Shown here: positions 26,025 through 35,134 of the stretch, piece after piece
How positions within the stretch are numbered: position 1 is the stretch's first letter
Layout of the letters: each line of letters starts with the position of its first letter
Source of the DNA: Gammaproteobacteria bacterium
GTDB lineage: Bacteria > Pseudomonadota > Gammaproteobacteria > Pseudomonadales > Pseudohongiellaceae
Length of the DNA stretch: 37,086 nucleotides
Reading direction: 5' to 3'
NCBI GenBank assembly: GCA_002700775.1
Contig: PAEL01000037.1
Span: 1-37,086, forward strand
Made by a program: the position numbers and the translations under genes
Notes under the pieces: model-generated
The model's database searches: none
Seen by the model: the letters and a program-made list of their open reading frames with translations, nothing else
Told to the model about the DNA's origin: nothing

Positions 26025-28148
26025 ATGAACTTCAATGAAGTTAAAAATTACGTTCAGGAAGTTTACCGATCTCTTCTTGCGACTTATAGTCATGTCCCTC
26101 GGTATGGTCAGCGCTTGATGATCGCTGAAATTGTAAATTCCTTGAAGCCGCTGTTTGATAAACCTGAGGCAAAGTCTCCTATTGTTACCATTGAGGCAGG
26201 TACTGGAACCGGAAAAACTCTTGCTTATATTGTGTCAGTTATACCAATAGCGAAAGCCTTAAATTTAAAAGTTGTTATTTCTACTGCGACCATAGCTTTA
26301 CAAGAGCAAATTGTATTAAAGGACCTTCCGGATATATTAAAGGGTTGTGACTTAGATTTTAGTTTCGCGTTAGCTAAAGGTAGAGCTCGGTATTTATGCT
26401 TGTCGAAATTAGATCTACTGCTGAGGGGTGATGACAGCCTACAGGCCCTATCAGATCTGTACGGTGAAGAAATAGTTGAAACCGAGAACGCGCTTATTTT
26501 CGATCAAATGTCTGAAGCTCTAACTGCTGGAGATTGGGACGGAGATAGGGATAACTGGATTAGCAGTCTTGATAACTCCGTTTGGTCCTCGCTTACCATA
26601 GACTCTGGTCAGTGCGTTGGTTCGAAGTGCAGTCATTTTCATAATTGCAGTTTTTTTCAGGCGCGAGATGGTTTGGATCAGGTGGATTGCATAGTTAGTA
26701 ACCATGATCTCGTGCTGTCAGATTTGGCATTAGGTGGAGGCGCAATACTTCCGCCGCCTGAGGAATGTATCTATGTCTTTGATGAGGCACATCACTTACC
26801 GATTAAGAGTAACAAACACTTTGCGTACTCAACACGGCTGAAAAGCGTGATAGATTGGTTAGAGAGGTCGGAAAAGTTAATGCAAACTGTGTATGCAGAT
26901 GAGAACTTTGAGGTTATCACTCATGCTACGGTGAATAAGGTCGTCTCTAGTATGAAAAGAGATCTTGATGATCTTTGGCCGCTGGTGTCTAAATATTTTG
27001 AGGAATTTAAAGTTGGAAATTCTGTACATGATAGACAATATGTTTTCGATCTTGGATTGGTGCCAGATGAATTACGGGATTTATCCCAAAATCTAGCAAT
27101 TTTGTTTAAACGGTTCAGTGATATGTTAAGTGAGTACATTGATGCGGTAAAAGAAAATTTAGAAGCTTCTAAGCCGCAGTTAGTTCGGGATTTAGCTGAG
27201 CTGTGGTTTCCATTGTTAAGCAGTATCAAATCAAGAGCTGATGCCAACTACGAGTTGTGGAAAGGGTTCTCCGTAAAGGATAAGTCAGATGTTGCTCCCA
27301 AAGCACGCTGGTTATCTGCTATTGATGGTGCGGCTATCCCAGATATTGAGGTATCTATAAGTCCAGTATCGGCGGCCGATGATTTGACTGAGAAGCTTTG
27401 GTCTTCGTGCAGGGCCGCGATTCTTACATCCGCAACTCTGTCCGATATGGGTGCTTTTAGCATGCTAAAAATGCGTGCAGGGACTCCGCTGGATGGAATA
27501 TATTTGTCGATACCGAGCCCATTCGATTTCGCAAATGTAGCTGTTCTAGAGGTTCCTCGAATGCATTGTGAGCCAAGTAATACAAATCTTCACTCAGCAA
27601 TGATTTCACAGGCTATCCCGAGGCTTGTCTCGGAGCCCGGTGGGGCCTTGATGCTTTTCCAGAGCCGAAGACAGATGGAGGAAGTCATTTTAAGTATGCC
27701 AAAGGAGTGGCGAGAAAAAATACTGTGTCAGGATGACTTTCAAAAATCGCAACTGTTAGCATTTCATCGTAAACAAGTGGATGAAGGGAAGTGCAGTCTG
27801 ATTTTTGGTTTGGCTAGTTTTGCTGAGGGAATTGATTTGCCCGGAGATTATTGTAGACATGTGCTCATTGCAAAAATTCCATTTTCTGTTCCCAATGATC
27901 CTATTGAATCTACTTTGTCGAAATGGATTGAGTCCAATGGATCGAATCCATTTATGAGTTTATCTGTTCCAGATGCGACTTTTCGGCTTCTTCAAGCGAG
28001 CGGTAGGTTGCTTCGCAATGAGGCCGATACAGGTCGAATTACAATTTTTGATGAGAGGCTAGTGACAAAGCGTTACGGAAAGCTAATGCTTGACGCACTA
28101 CCTCCCTACAAAAAAGAGCTTTTTTCGACAATACTTACGGTGGATTAG
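26025..28148 (+). CDS. dinG: ATP-dependent DNA helicase DinG
   Basis: 5'-3' superfamily 2 helicase of the XPD type that unwinds R-loops and D-loops. The 707-aa product from the ATG at 26025 (a GTG lies three codons earlier) has Walker A GTGTGKT (59-65), the four Fe-S cysteines C125, C197, C202 and C208, the DEAH box (253-256), SNHDL, the LTSATL motif III and QASGRLLR motif VI. All are intact, so it should be an active iron-sulfur helicase. It is the only gene between the DUF349 gene and the convergent cyclophilin gene. Confidence 0.95.
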   Translation: MNFNEVKNYVQEVYRSLLATYSHVPRYGQRLMIAEIVNSLKPLFDKPEAKSPIVTIEAGTGTGKTLAYIVSVIPIAKALNLKVVISTATIALQEQIVLKDLPDILKGCDLDFSFALAKGRARYLCLSKLDLLLRGDDSLQALSDLYGEEIVETENALIFDQMSEALTAGDWDGDRDNWISSLDNSVWSSLTIDSGQCVGSKCSHFHNCSFFQARDGLDQVDCIVSNHDLVLSDLALGGGAILPPPEECIYVFDEAHHLPIKSNKHFAYSTRLKSVIDWLERSEKLMQTVYADENFEVITHATVNKVVSSMKRDLDDLWPLVSKYFEEFKVGNSVHDRQYVFDLGLVPDELRDLSQNLAILFKRFSDMLSEYIDAVKENLEASKPQLVRDLAELWFPLLSSIKSRADANYELWKGFSVKDKSDVAPKARWLSAIDGAAIPDIEVSISPVSAADDLTEKLWSSCRAAILTSATLSDMGAFSMLKMRAGTPLDGIYLSIPSPFDFANVAVLEVPRMHCEPSNTNLHSAMISQAIPRLVSEPGGALMLFQSRRQMEEVILSMPKEWREKILCQDDFQKSQLLAFHRKQVDEGKCSLIFGLASFAEGIDLPGDYCRHVLIAKIPFSVPNDPIESTLSKWIESNGSNPFMSLSVPDATFRLLQASGRLLRNEADTGRITIFDERLVTKRYGKLMLDALPPYKKELFSTILTVD

Positions 28149-28193
28149 TGGTAATGATGATTAATAAAATTCGTATCGTAATCGTAAGTATTA

Positions 28194-29045
28194 TTAATAA
28201 TCGTTAACATAAGAGTTTTGGATTACTCGTGTTGAATATAGCAGCACAGGAGCGTTTAATTCTTCTGTCTTCTGTGAGATTTTGTCAGCCAAGGTAATTC
28301 CCTCAACTATATGTCCAATCACAGTGTAGCGTCCATCGAGATGAGGCAAATCTTTCAGAGCCAACAAAAATCCCGGCCCGCCAGGTTCAATCAGTACAAG
28401 ACTCCCACGAGAGATAGCGCGCGAGTTTAAATCATCTGTGAATGTGTGACCTTGGAGCTCTAAGCCTTGTTTAAGTGACAAATTACTAAGTTTTTCAAAC
28501 AAAGAGAATTGATTGTTCTGTATCATGTCGGGAGACGTTATGTTGTTACTTTCTAAAAAAGGTTTCAGTAATTTCTCTTCATAATCGGTGGTGTTTTTTA
28601 TAGACAAATTTGGATGTAAATAACCTTCAGCATCGATCAGCTTCATCTTATCGAACCCTAGGGCGTTAGCGTTTATTTCCTTGTCCGGTTTAGCAATTGG
28701 TCCACCAAAAGGATGGTCTCGTGAATCTGCACCCTGAACGAATGCACCTGGAATCGATTGCTTGATTAGGAGATTATCAAGGTATCTCGGTGAGTAACCA
28801 GGGTTTGATGTACTTGGGATTTTACCTTCGATTAGTTGCAGAAAATATGTGGTGTTCTCCGGAGCTTCAGCGGGGAATAATTCAATGTAAATTGAGCCTA
28901 ACTCAGTATGCATTACGATTAGGGGGCTGTTTTTGTTCTGCATGGCTTGTCTTGCAGATTCGGTTCCTGCATTTGATGGAGTTTCTATAAGAAAAGACAA
29001 CAAAGTTAGCATTAGCAATATCTGATGTTTAATTTTCATAGTCAT
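28194..29045 (-). CDS. Periplasmic cyclophilin-type protein, catalytic residues degenerate
   Basis: A 283-aa exported protein with a signal peptide (about 1-26) and a cyclophilin domain: TELGSIYIELFPAEAPENT at 46-64 and a closing HLDGRYTVIG. The catalytic FHR of cyclophilin A is replaced by IKQ (94-96), so the essential Arg55 becomes Q96, and Phe60 becomes Ala. About 75 extra residues are inserted between the FVQGAD turn and the C-terminal strands. It may be a non-catalytic chaperone or have altered specificity. The second ATG (codon 3) could also be the start. It is convergent with dinG. Confidence 0.75.
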   Translation of the reverse strand: MTMKIKHQILLMLTLLSFLIETPSNAGTESARQAMQNKNSPLIVMHTELGSIYIELFPAEAPENTTYFLQLIEGKIPSTSNPGYSPRYLDNLLIKQSIPGAFVQGADSRDHPFGGPIAKPDKEINANALGFDKMKLIDAEGYLHPNLSIKNTTDYEEKLLKPFLESNNITSPDMIQNNQFSLFEKLSNLSLKQGLELQGHTFTDDLNSRAISRGSLVLIEPGGPGFLLALKDLPHLDGRYTVIGHIVEGITLADKISQKTEELNAPVLLYSTRVIQNSYVNDY

Positions 29046-29166
29046 TAGCTTTTTCGCTCTATATCTGTGCTCCCGAGAGTAACGAGGTTATCATTAGGTA
29101 GTTCGCTTTTGAAAGTCATGTTGTAATCCCAAATCTGGTCTCTAGCCAGTATCGAGGTCTTATTTT

Positions 29167-29769
29167 TTATTCGAGATCTACGACGTTCCGAACCGCCGAA
29201 ATTAAGTCATTAGGGGTATCGATGTCGTACAAGACTCCGGGATCGTTAGTTTCTATTTCTATTGTAACCCGTCGATAATTTTTAAGAACCCTTCGAGCAC
29301 CCTCATCGCCCTGTAATTTTTCAAGAATCGGGAAATGAGCTCTCCCAAAAGCGATCGGATTCCCGATAATCCCGTTAAATTTCGGAACTACTATGTTCGT
29401 TTTAGTCACTTGGCTGGCAATTTTTCTATATGTCTCTGGCCTTACAAATGGCATATCCGCTAAGCAAATCAAACAGCCATCCCAGGATGATATATATTGG
29501 GTTCCAAAAGCTATGGATTCCCCCAGTCCAATTTTATCCGAGGGAAATTTGATGGTCGTAGCGTTGGTTAGCGCGAGTTCGGATGAGGCTCCACCCTGAA
29601 TTATAGCTATTATCTTTGAGATCGCTGGGTGAGCGTTTGTAAGCTGGTTAATTGTTTCTTCGTATATTGTGATTGAGCTTTTTGGGTTGAGTTTAGCCGA
29701 TAGTTTCTGGCTCCCAAACCGACGGCTATATCCAGCAGCAAGAACTAAGGCTCCAACGATTGCTGTCAT
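29167..29769 (-). CDS. MobA/MocA-like nucleotidyltransferase
   Basis: Probably transfers CMP or GMP to molybdopterin. The protein opens with the family loop LVLAAGYSRRFGSQKL (LxAGxSxRxGxxK), followed by CLADMPFV, the Mg-binding Asp region, and a C-terminal YDIDTPNDL (DIDTPxDL), all MocA/MobA hallmarks. I start at the ATG at 29769 (200 aa). A TTG 15 codons earlier would add a non-family extension. MocA supplies the MCD cofactor of xanthine-dehydrogenase-type enzymes, matching the XdhC gene at 16379. It is not CofC, which lacks the YSRRFG loop. It lies downstream of nrdAB and a small coiled-coil gene. Confidence 0.82.
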   Translation of the reverse strand: MTAIVGALVLAAGYSRRFGSQKLSAKLNPKSSITIYEETINQLTNAHPAISKIIAIIQGGASSELALTNATTIKFPSDKIGLGESIAFGTQYISSWDGCLICLADMPFVRPETYRKIASQVTKTNIVVPKFNGIIGNPIAFGRAHFPILEKLQGDEGARRVLKNYRRVTIEIETNDPGVLYDIDTPNDLISAVRNVVDLE

Positions 29770-29832
29770 GCAGAGCGATATGTAGAGACAACGTAGATCA
29801 TTGTCTCTGGGCAAATCTTTGATGGCTGAGTG

Positions 29833-30168
29833 CTAATGCAGAGTGGTTGGGTCATCTTTTTTGTTTGTGTGGTTCTCATTGCGAATTTCAACAATTATGC
29901 TCTTCGCATCTATCTTTTGGATTTTTTCTGACAATTCTTGGGCAACAATATCAATGCTTTTTTTTGTTGCTTTCAAAGTAGGCAATTCTTCCTCGCTTTT
30001 TATCTCACCGTCTTTTTTATTGCTTTCTGATCTCTGTAAGACTTGCTCACTGAGATGCTCACGCAAGCGGTTAACCACATTGGTCATTACCTCAATGGTT
30101 TGACTGAGTTGGTCAAGTGTGATCAGTGTGCTCGTCGGATCAGCATCTTTGTGTTTTTTCGCCTTCAA
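29833..30168 (-). CDS. Small coiled-coil protein of unknown function
   Basis: A 111-aa, highly charged protein with no signal peptide and no recognisable domain. Residues about 18-45 form a likely amphipathic helix (LDQLSQTIEVMTNVVNRLRE), followed by a Lys/Glu-rich linker and a second helix near 75-90. The start is a TTG at 30168 with AAGGGA about 7 nt ahead of it, a decent site. It is 44 nt after nrdB, so it is likely read through from the nrd operon. A role with ribonucleotide reductase or in DNA maintenance cannot be inferred from sequence. Confidence 0.55.
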   Translation of the reverse strand: MKAKKHKDADPTSTLITLDQLSQTIEVMTNVVNRLREHLSEQVLQRSESNKKDGEIKSEEELPTLKATKKSIDIVAQELSEKIQKIDAKSIIVEIRNENHTNKKDDPTTLH

Positions 30169-30212
30169 TTTTTTCCCTTATTATTTGTGGGCATATATCC
30201 ATTCTTATTAGA

Positions 30213-31445
30213 TCAATCCCACGTTAAAGCTCCGCCAGTTTGATATTCGATTACTCTTGTTTCGAAAAAGTTCTTCTCTTTGCGTAAATCCATAATCTCA
30301 GACATCCACGGGAAAGGATTTTCGGCAACGTTAAATTGTTCTTTTAATCCTATTTGTGCGAGGCGCCGATTCGCTATAAATTGAAGATATTCTTCCATCA
30401 TGGCGGCATTCATACCGAGAACTCCTCTTGGCATTGTGTCTCTCGCATAATCAATTTCAAGCTGTGTTGCCTGCAGAATCATTTGAGTCGCTTGTTGCTG
30501 TAGTTCCTCTGACCACAAACTGGGATTCTCTAGCTTTATTTGATTGATCATGTCTATGCCAAAATTAAGATGCATGGATTCGTCACGTAAAATATACTGA
30601 AACTGTTCGCAAGTTCCCGTCATTTTATTCCGTCTGCCCATGGAGAGTATCTGGGTGAAACCGCAATAAAAGAAAATGCCTTCTAGGCAACAATAAAATG
30701 CAATTAGATTTCGCAGTAAGGCTTGATCGTTTTCTATTGTTCCGGTCTCGAATTTTGGATCACTCAGTTGTTGGGTGTATTTCAAGCCCCAAGCCGCTTT
30801 TTTCGCAACTGAAGGCACTTCATGGTACATATTAAATATTTCACCCTCGTCCATTGAGAGCGACTCTATGCAGTACTGGTAAGCATGGGTATGTATCGCT
30901 TCCTCAAAAGCTTGTCGAAGAATATATTGCCTACATTCAGGGTTTGTTATAAGTCTGTAAATTGCGAGAACTAGGTTATTGGCCACTAGTGAGTCTGCGG
31001 TTGAAAAAAAGCCTAAATTTCTTTTAACAATCAATCGTTCGTCATCAGTCAAACCGTCGGGGGTTTTCCACAGAGCTATGTCTGCGGTCATGTTGACCTC
31101 TTGAGGCATCCAGTGATTTGCGCTACCGTCCAGATACTTTTGCCAAGCCCAATCGTACTTAAATGGCACGAGCTGATTTAGGTCTGCTCGGCAATTGATC
31201 ATAGCCTTATCGTCTACAGCGACTCTAGCCGCTGTTCCCTCGAGTTCTGCAAGACCTGCAGAGACATCTAGATCTTCCAAGTCCTCCGCAACAGCTTTTA
31301 AAATATTTTCCGAGCTGCTTTCGTTATAATCTTCCTTTGTTTCATCAAGCGGACTTGGTTGCTCTTTCTCATCTTTACTCGGTATTTTTGCCGGAGTGAA
31401 ATCATGGCCACTGCTTTCTTTGTCAAATTCTTCCCATGTCAACAT
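30213..31445 (-). CDS. nrdB: Class Ia ribonucleotide reductase, beta (radical) subunit
   Basis: Generates the tyrosyl radical for the alpha subunit. The 410-aa product has all di-iron ligands and the radical Tyr: D151, E182, H185, Y189 (HTHAY), E255, E289 and H292. The sequence is of the type seen in Chlamydia NrdB (GFFSTA, QAFEEA, HLNFGID blocks), but where the Chlamydia Mn/Fe enzyme has Phe and Glu this one has Tyr and Asp, so a normal Fe tyrosyl radical is expected. The C-terminal tail ends LTWD for docking on NrdA. The first 80 residues are acidic and low in complexity and begin MLTWEEFD, similar to the tail. It is 112 nt downstream of nrdA. Confidence 0.95.
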   Translation of the reverse strand: MLTWEEFDKESSGHDFTPAKIPSKDEKEQPSPLDETKEDYNESSSENILKAVAEDLEDLDVSAGLAELEGTAARVAVDDKAMINCRADLNQLVPFKYDWAWQKYLDGSANHWMPQEVNMTADIALWKTPDGLTDDERLIVKRNLGFFSTADSLVANNLVLAIYRLITNPECRQYILRQAFEEAIHTHAYQYCIESLSMDEGEIFNMYHEVPSVAKKAAWGLKYTQQLSDPKFETGTIENDQALLRNLIAFYCCLEGIFFYCGFTQILSMGRRNKMTGTCEQFQYILRDESMHLNFGIDMINQIKLENPSLWSEELQQQATQMILQATQLEIDYARDTMPRGVLGMNAAMMEEYLQFIANRRLAQIGLKEQFNVAENPFPWMSEIMDLRKEKNFFETRVIEYQTGGALTWD

Positions 31446-31557
31446 TTTTCTTTCCTCTTGCTTTTCAACTCGTTTGGTTTCGTAGCTTTTTTGGCTTATT
31501 CAAGCTGTGCATTTTGTAGTTTCATTAGTTAATTGGTTTTCGTTAATATGGTTTTAG

Positions 31558-34416
31558 TTACTGGCAAGCCTCGCAATCTGGATCATCCAGCGAGCAAGCT
31601 TGCGGCACGGGTGCCGCGCTTACTGGTTCGGACGTCACTTTGTTGAGGCTATTGTCAGCAACGGTCGATTTCTCCGTTGTTGTAGCCGCCAATGCTCGCA
31701 AATAGTAAGTCGTTTTAAGGCCGCGTAGCCAGGCCATTCGATACATAATGTCAAGTTTTTTGCCGCTGGCTCCCGCCACATACAAATTAAGTGATTGAGC
31801 TTGATCAATCCATTTTTGACGGCGACTTGCAGCATCCACCAGCCACTTTGGCTCTACTTCGAAAGCCGTGGCATAAATATTTTTTATTTCGTTTGGGATT
31901 CGATCTATTTTTTGGACGCTTCCTTCATAGTATTTTAGATCGTTGACCATAACGCTATCCCAAAGGTCGAGTGCTTTCAGGTCTCTAACCAAAAAAGGGT
32001 TCACTACTGTGAATTCCCCCGACAGATTAGATTTTACGTAAAGGTTCTGATAGGTGGGTTCTATTGACTGCGAGACGCCTGTTATGTTGGCTATGGTTGC
32101 GGTCGGTGCTATCGCCAACACGTTAGAATTACGCATTCCGTTCGTCTTAATTTTTTCTTTTAAGGAGTTCCAATCTAGTCGCTTATCAAGATTAACATCT
32201 ACATACTCTGCGCCCCTTTGGTCTATGAGGAGTTGTAACGAATCGATAGGGAACTTTCCTTGATCCCATAGCGAACCTTCATAGGATTCATATTTGCCGC
32301 GCTCTACTGCCAGATCACTTGAGGCTGTTATGGCGTGATAACTGATAATTTCCATCGAGGTGTCTGCGAACGCTATGGCTTGTTCGGAACCATAAGAAAT
32401 TCGTTGGTGATACAGGGCATCTTGAAAACCCATTATGCCCATTCCTATTGGGCGATGCTTTAGATTTGAGTTCTCCGCTTGCGGTATTGAGTAGTAATTT
32501 ATGTCTATGACGTTATCAAGCATTCGTATTGCTGTTTTTATCGTTCTAGCGACCTTTTCTTCAATGAGACCGTCGGTATCGACATGATTGATCAGATTTA
32601 TTGAGCCTAAATTACAAACGGCCACTTCGTCTTTATTTGTGTTTAACGTTATTTCAGTACATAGATTTGAGGAGTGTATGCTGCCCACGTGCTGTTGTGG
32701 CGATCGAACATTGCAAGAATCCTTAAAAGTCATCCAAGGATGGCCTGTTTCAAATAACATTGAAATCATCTTTCGCCACAGATCACTTGCTTTAACAGTT
32801 TTGAAGGGCGTTAGCAGGCCTTCTTTGGCTTTTTGCTCATAGTATTCATATTTTTTCTCAAATGCGCTTCCGTGTAAGTCGTGAAGTTCCGGAACCGTGT
32901 CAGGCGTAAAAAGAGTCCACTCCTGATCGTTGAAAACACGCTTCATAAATAAATCAGGGATCCAGTTTGCCGTGTTCATATCATGCGCTCTTCGGCGCTC
33001 GTCACCGGTATTTTTTCTAAGCTCTAAAAACTCCTCTATGTCTAGATGCCATGTTTCAAGGTATGAGCAAACCGCTCCTTTTCTTTTCCCACCTTGATTC
33101 ACTGCGACAGCCGTATCATTGACTACTTTTAGGAATGGGACAATGCCTTGAGATTTTCCATTGGTGCCCTTGATATGAGCTCCTAGTGCTCTTACCGGAG
33201 TCCAGTCGTTTCCAAGGCCGCCTGCCCATTTGGAAAGCATTGCGTTGTCTCTGATTGCAGAATAAATACCAAAAAGATCATCTGGAACTGTTGTTAAAAA
33301 ACATGACGATAGTTGAGGGCGAAGTGTTCCAGAATTAAAGAGTTGAGGGGTCGAAACCATATAATCAAAACTCGAAAGTAAGTTATAGAACTCTATGGCT
33401 CTCTCTTCCTTTTTTTCTTCGTTGGTGGCTAGTCCCATGGCCACCCGCATAAAAAACACTTGCGGGAGCTCGAAACGTGTTCCCTCGCTATGTATAAAAT
33501 AACGGTCGTATAGTGTTTGCAAACCGAGGTATGTGAACTGCTGGTCTCTCTCTGCCTGTATCGCTTCTCCTAATATATCCAGATCGAATTCTAACAAGTG
33601 CGGAGAAAGCAGCTCTAACTCCACTCCTTTTTCGATGTATGATTTGAGCGCCGCTCCATACCGATAATGCATCTCAGATTGAGTTGCTTCGGCCGCTATT
33701 CCCAAGAATGCGAGGGCTTCAGCTCTTATCGTGTCCATTAGCAGTCTTGCAGTTACATATGAATAGTTAGGATCCTTTTCCACCATTGTCCGAGCTGTCA
33801 TCACAAGCGAGGTTCGGACATCAGTCATTTTTACGCCGGTATATAGATTCTTTAGTGATTCGCTAAATATTGTGGTTGCTGAAACGTCTTTTAGCCCAGC
33901 GCAAGCTTCTTCTATGACTGTTTTAAGTCTCTCCGTATCGAGATTGGCTTTTTCTCCGCTATCCAATGTAACTTGTACAATCGGCTCTTCTGCCTTTGAG
34001 GCCTCTTTTTGTTCTACCCTTAATCTTTCGTGCTCAGCTCTGTAAATAACGTAACTTCTCGCTACCTTGTGCTCGCCTGTCCTCATGAGAGCAAGTTCTA
34101 CTTGATCCTGAATGTCTTCGATGTGGATTGTGCCCCCAGACGGCATTCGGCGAGCGAAAATTTCACTTATCTGGGCTGAAAGGTCTGATACTGACTCGTG
34201 TATTCTCGTCGAATCCGCTGCATTACCTCCCTCTACTGCAAGAAATGCTTTAGTAATCGCGACGTTTATTTTCGACTGATCATAGCTTACGACAGTCCCA
34301 TTTCTCTTAATAACTCTTATCTGTCCAGGTGCCGTAGCTTGCATGTTAGGCGCGTTGCTAGGTGTCATTGTTTGGGGGTTTTTTCCTTGATTGGTAGGGA
34401 TGGCCTCTGTTTGCAT
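31558..34416 (-). CDS. nrdA: Class Ia ribonucleotide reductase, alpha (catalytic) subunit
   Basis: Reduces ribonucleoside diphosphates. The 952-aa chain is longer than E. coli NrdA (761 aa). It starts with a polar linker, an ATP-cone (about 32-130) and a second, weaker cone-like domain (about 145-235). Active-site residues are intact: C372, N584, C586, E588 and C601, with the radical-transfer tyrosines at Y904-Y905. A C-terminal cysteine tail follows (C941, C948, C951, ending CEACQ). It lies downstream of an NrdR-like box (34509-34524) and leads the operon with nrdB, the coiled-coil gene and probably mocA. Confidence 0.96.
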   Translation of the reverse strand: MQTEAIPTNQGKNPQTMTPSNAPNMQATAPGQIRVIKRNGTVVSYDQSKINVAITKAFLAVEGGNAADSTRIHESVSDLSAQISEIFARRMPSGGTIHIEDIQDQVELALMRTGEHKVARSYVIYRAEHERLRVEQKEASKAEEPIVQVTLDSGEKANLDTERLKTVIEEACAGLKDVSATTIFSESLKNLYTGVKMTDVRTSLVMTARTMVEKDPNYSYVTARLLMDTIRAEALAFLGIAAEATQSEMHYRYGAALKSYIEKGVELELLSPHLLEFDLDILGEAIQAERDQQFTYLGLQTLYDRYFIHSEGTRFELPQVFFMRVAMGLATNEEKKEERAIEFYNLLSSFDYMVSTPQLFNSGTLRPQLSSCFLTTVPDDLFGIYSAIRDNAMLSKWAGGLGNDWTPVRALGAHIKGTNGKSQGIVPFLKVVNDTAVAVNQGGKRKGAVCSYLETWHLDIEEFLELRKNTGDERRRAHDMNTANWIPDLFMKRVFNDQEWTLFTPDTVPELHDLHGSAFEKKYEYYEQKAKEGLLTPFKTVKASDLWRKMISMLFETGHPWMTFKDSCNVRSPQQHVGSIHSSNLCTEITLNTNKDEVAVCNLGSINLINHVDTDGLIEEKVARTIKTAIRMLDNVIDINYYSIPQAENSNLKHRPIGMGIMGFQDALYHQRISYGSEQAIAFADTSMEIISYHAITASSDLAVERGKYESYEGSLWDQGKFPIDSLQLLIDQRGAEYVDVNLDKRLDWNSLKEKIKTNGMRNSNVLAIAPTATIANITGVSQSIEPTYQNLYVKSNLSGEFTVVNPFLVRDLKALDLWDSVMVNDLKYYEGSVQKIDRIPNEIKNIYATAFEVEPKWLVDAASRRQKWIDQAQSLNLYVAGASGKKLDIMYRMAWLRGLKTTYYLRALAATTTEKSTVADNSLNKVTSEPVSAAPVPQACSLDDPDCEACQ

Positions 34417-34508
34417 TCTTTACTCCGCTTTAATCCTTGTTTTTCTGAGCTGCCTTGCTTTGCTGGCACTGGCGTTCGACAGTTTTTCAATTCCGTTATT
34501 TTTGTTAT

Positions 34509-34524
34509 ATACAATATATAGTAT
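34509..34524. promoter_or_regulatory. NrdR box at the nrdA promoter
   Basis: The 16-mer ATACAATATATAGTAT matches the NrdR consensus ACACWATATATWGTGT at 14 of 16 positions and is a near-perfect palindrome about 95 nt upstream of the nrdA ATG. A -10-like TATATT lies inside it on the minus strand, so NrdR binding would block transcription. A second box at the usual spacing of about 15 or 31 nt is not visible. Confidence 0.65.
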
Positions 34525-35078
34525 GTATGCTTCCAATCTTTAGTTTTTTTTATTAATTCGCTATCGTTTTATTTCTTCTCTCCTCAAACTTTCAGAGAGC
34601 CGGTTTTCAAGCCCTTTCCTGATCCAAAAAAACGGCTTTTTATATTATTTTTGCGCGGAGCGTTTCACTTCACTGACGAACTTCGTTTTTTTTTGCCTTT
34701 GTATCTAATCTCCCCTTAGAGTACTCGAGGCGCCCACATTGATTTTTTTACTAATTTTTTCATCTTTTGTACGACTAAAAACCACAACATATGGACAAAA
34801 TTTCTCTTCACGTTACAAGATAATGATATTATTAAAGAAATGCAAGTGGATTTTTTGTGGTATCTCTGTGGATATAATGTGAATCGTTTGACTCAGCGCT
34901 GTTAATGCTGCTTGTCGTCGACAAAACCTGTGAGTTGGGGTTTACTTAAAATAGGTTAAGATGACTGGCCTTGCAAAGCATAATTACACCTTCGGTCATG
35001 CCTTTGATTTACGATGATTACGCTTATTTCAATTTCGGAGTATGCGAATTTTTGGAGCATTTGGGTATGGGGGTGGCA

Positions 35079-35094
35079 ACACTATATGTAGTGT
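35079..35094. promoter_or_regulatory. Distal NrdR-like palindrome
   Basis: ACACTATATGTAGTGT matches the NrdR consensus at 15 of 16 positions, better than the box by nrdA. Arms extend to CAACACTA and TAGTGTTG. It is 570 bp from the first box and directly downstream of argF. No T-run follows on either strand, so it does not look like a terminator. Its target is unknown. Confidence 0.5.
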
Positions 35095-35134
35095 TGGTGC
35101 TTCGTAACTTTTTTACCCTATGCCTCTCTGCTTG

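Larger units (their letters stand above)
34417..35134. other. 718-bp non-coding region upstream of nrdA
   Basis: The largest gap in the window. It holds an NrdR-like box near nrdA (34509-34524), a second at 35079-35094, and a T-tailed inverted repeat on the plus strand (AGCCG 34598-34602 with CGGCT 34633-34637). A lone TATAAT lies at 34873-34878 (plus). DnaA-like matches (TGTGGATAT 34867-34875) are imperfect. No tRNA and no convincing gene is seen; the longest short frame is 46 codons (34998-35138, plus), which overlaps the palindrome. Confidence 0.6.

Noticed and set aside
28155-28200. ATTAATAA/TTATTAAT inverted repeat between dinG and the cyclophilin gene
   Set aside because: All-AT 8-bp stem with a loop over 20 nt; too weak to call a terminator.
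34855-34880. DnaA boxes or an origin upstream of nrdA
   Set aside because: TGTGGATAT is one mismatch from the box, with no cluster and no dnaA or gidA neighbours.
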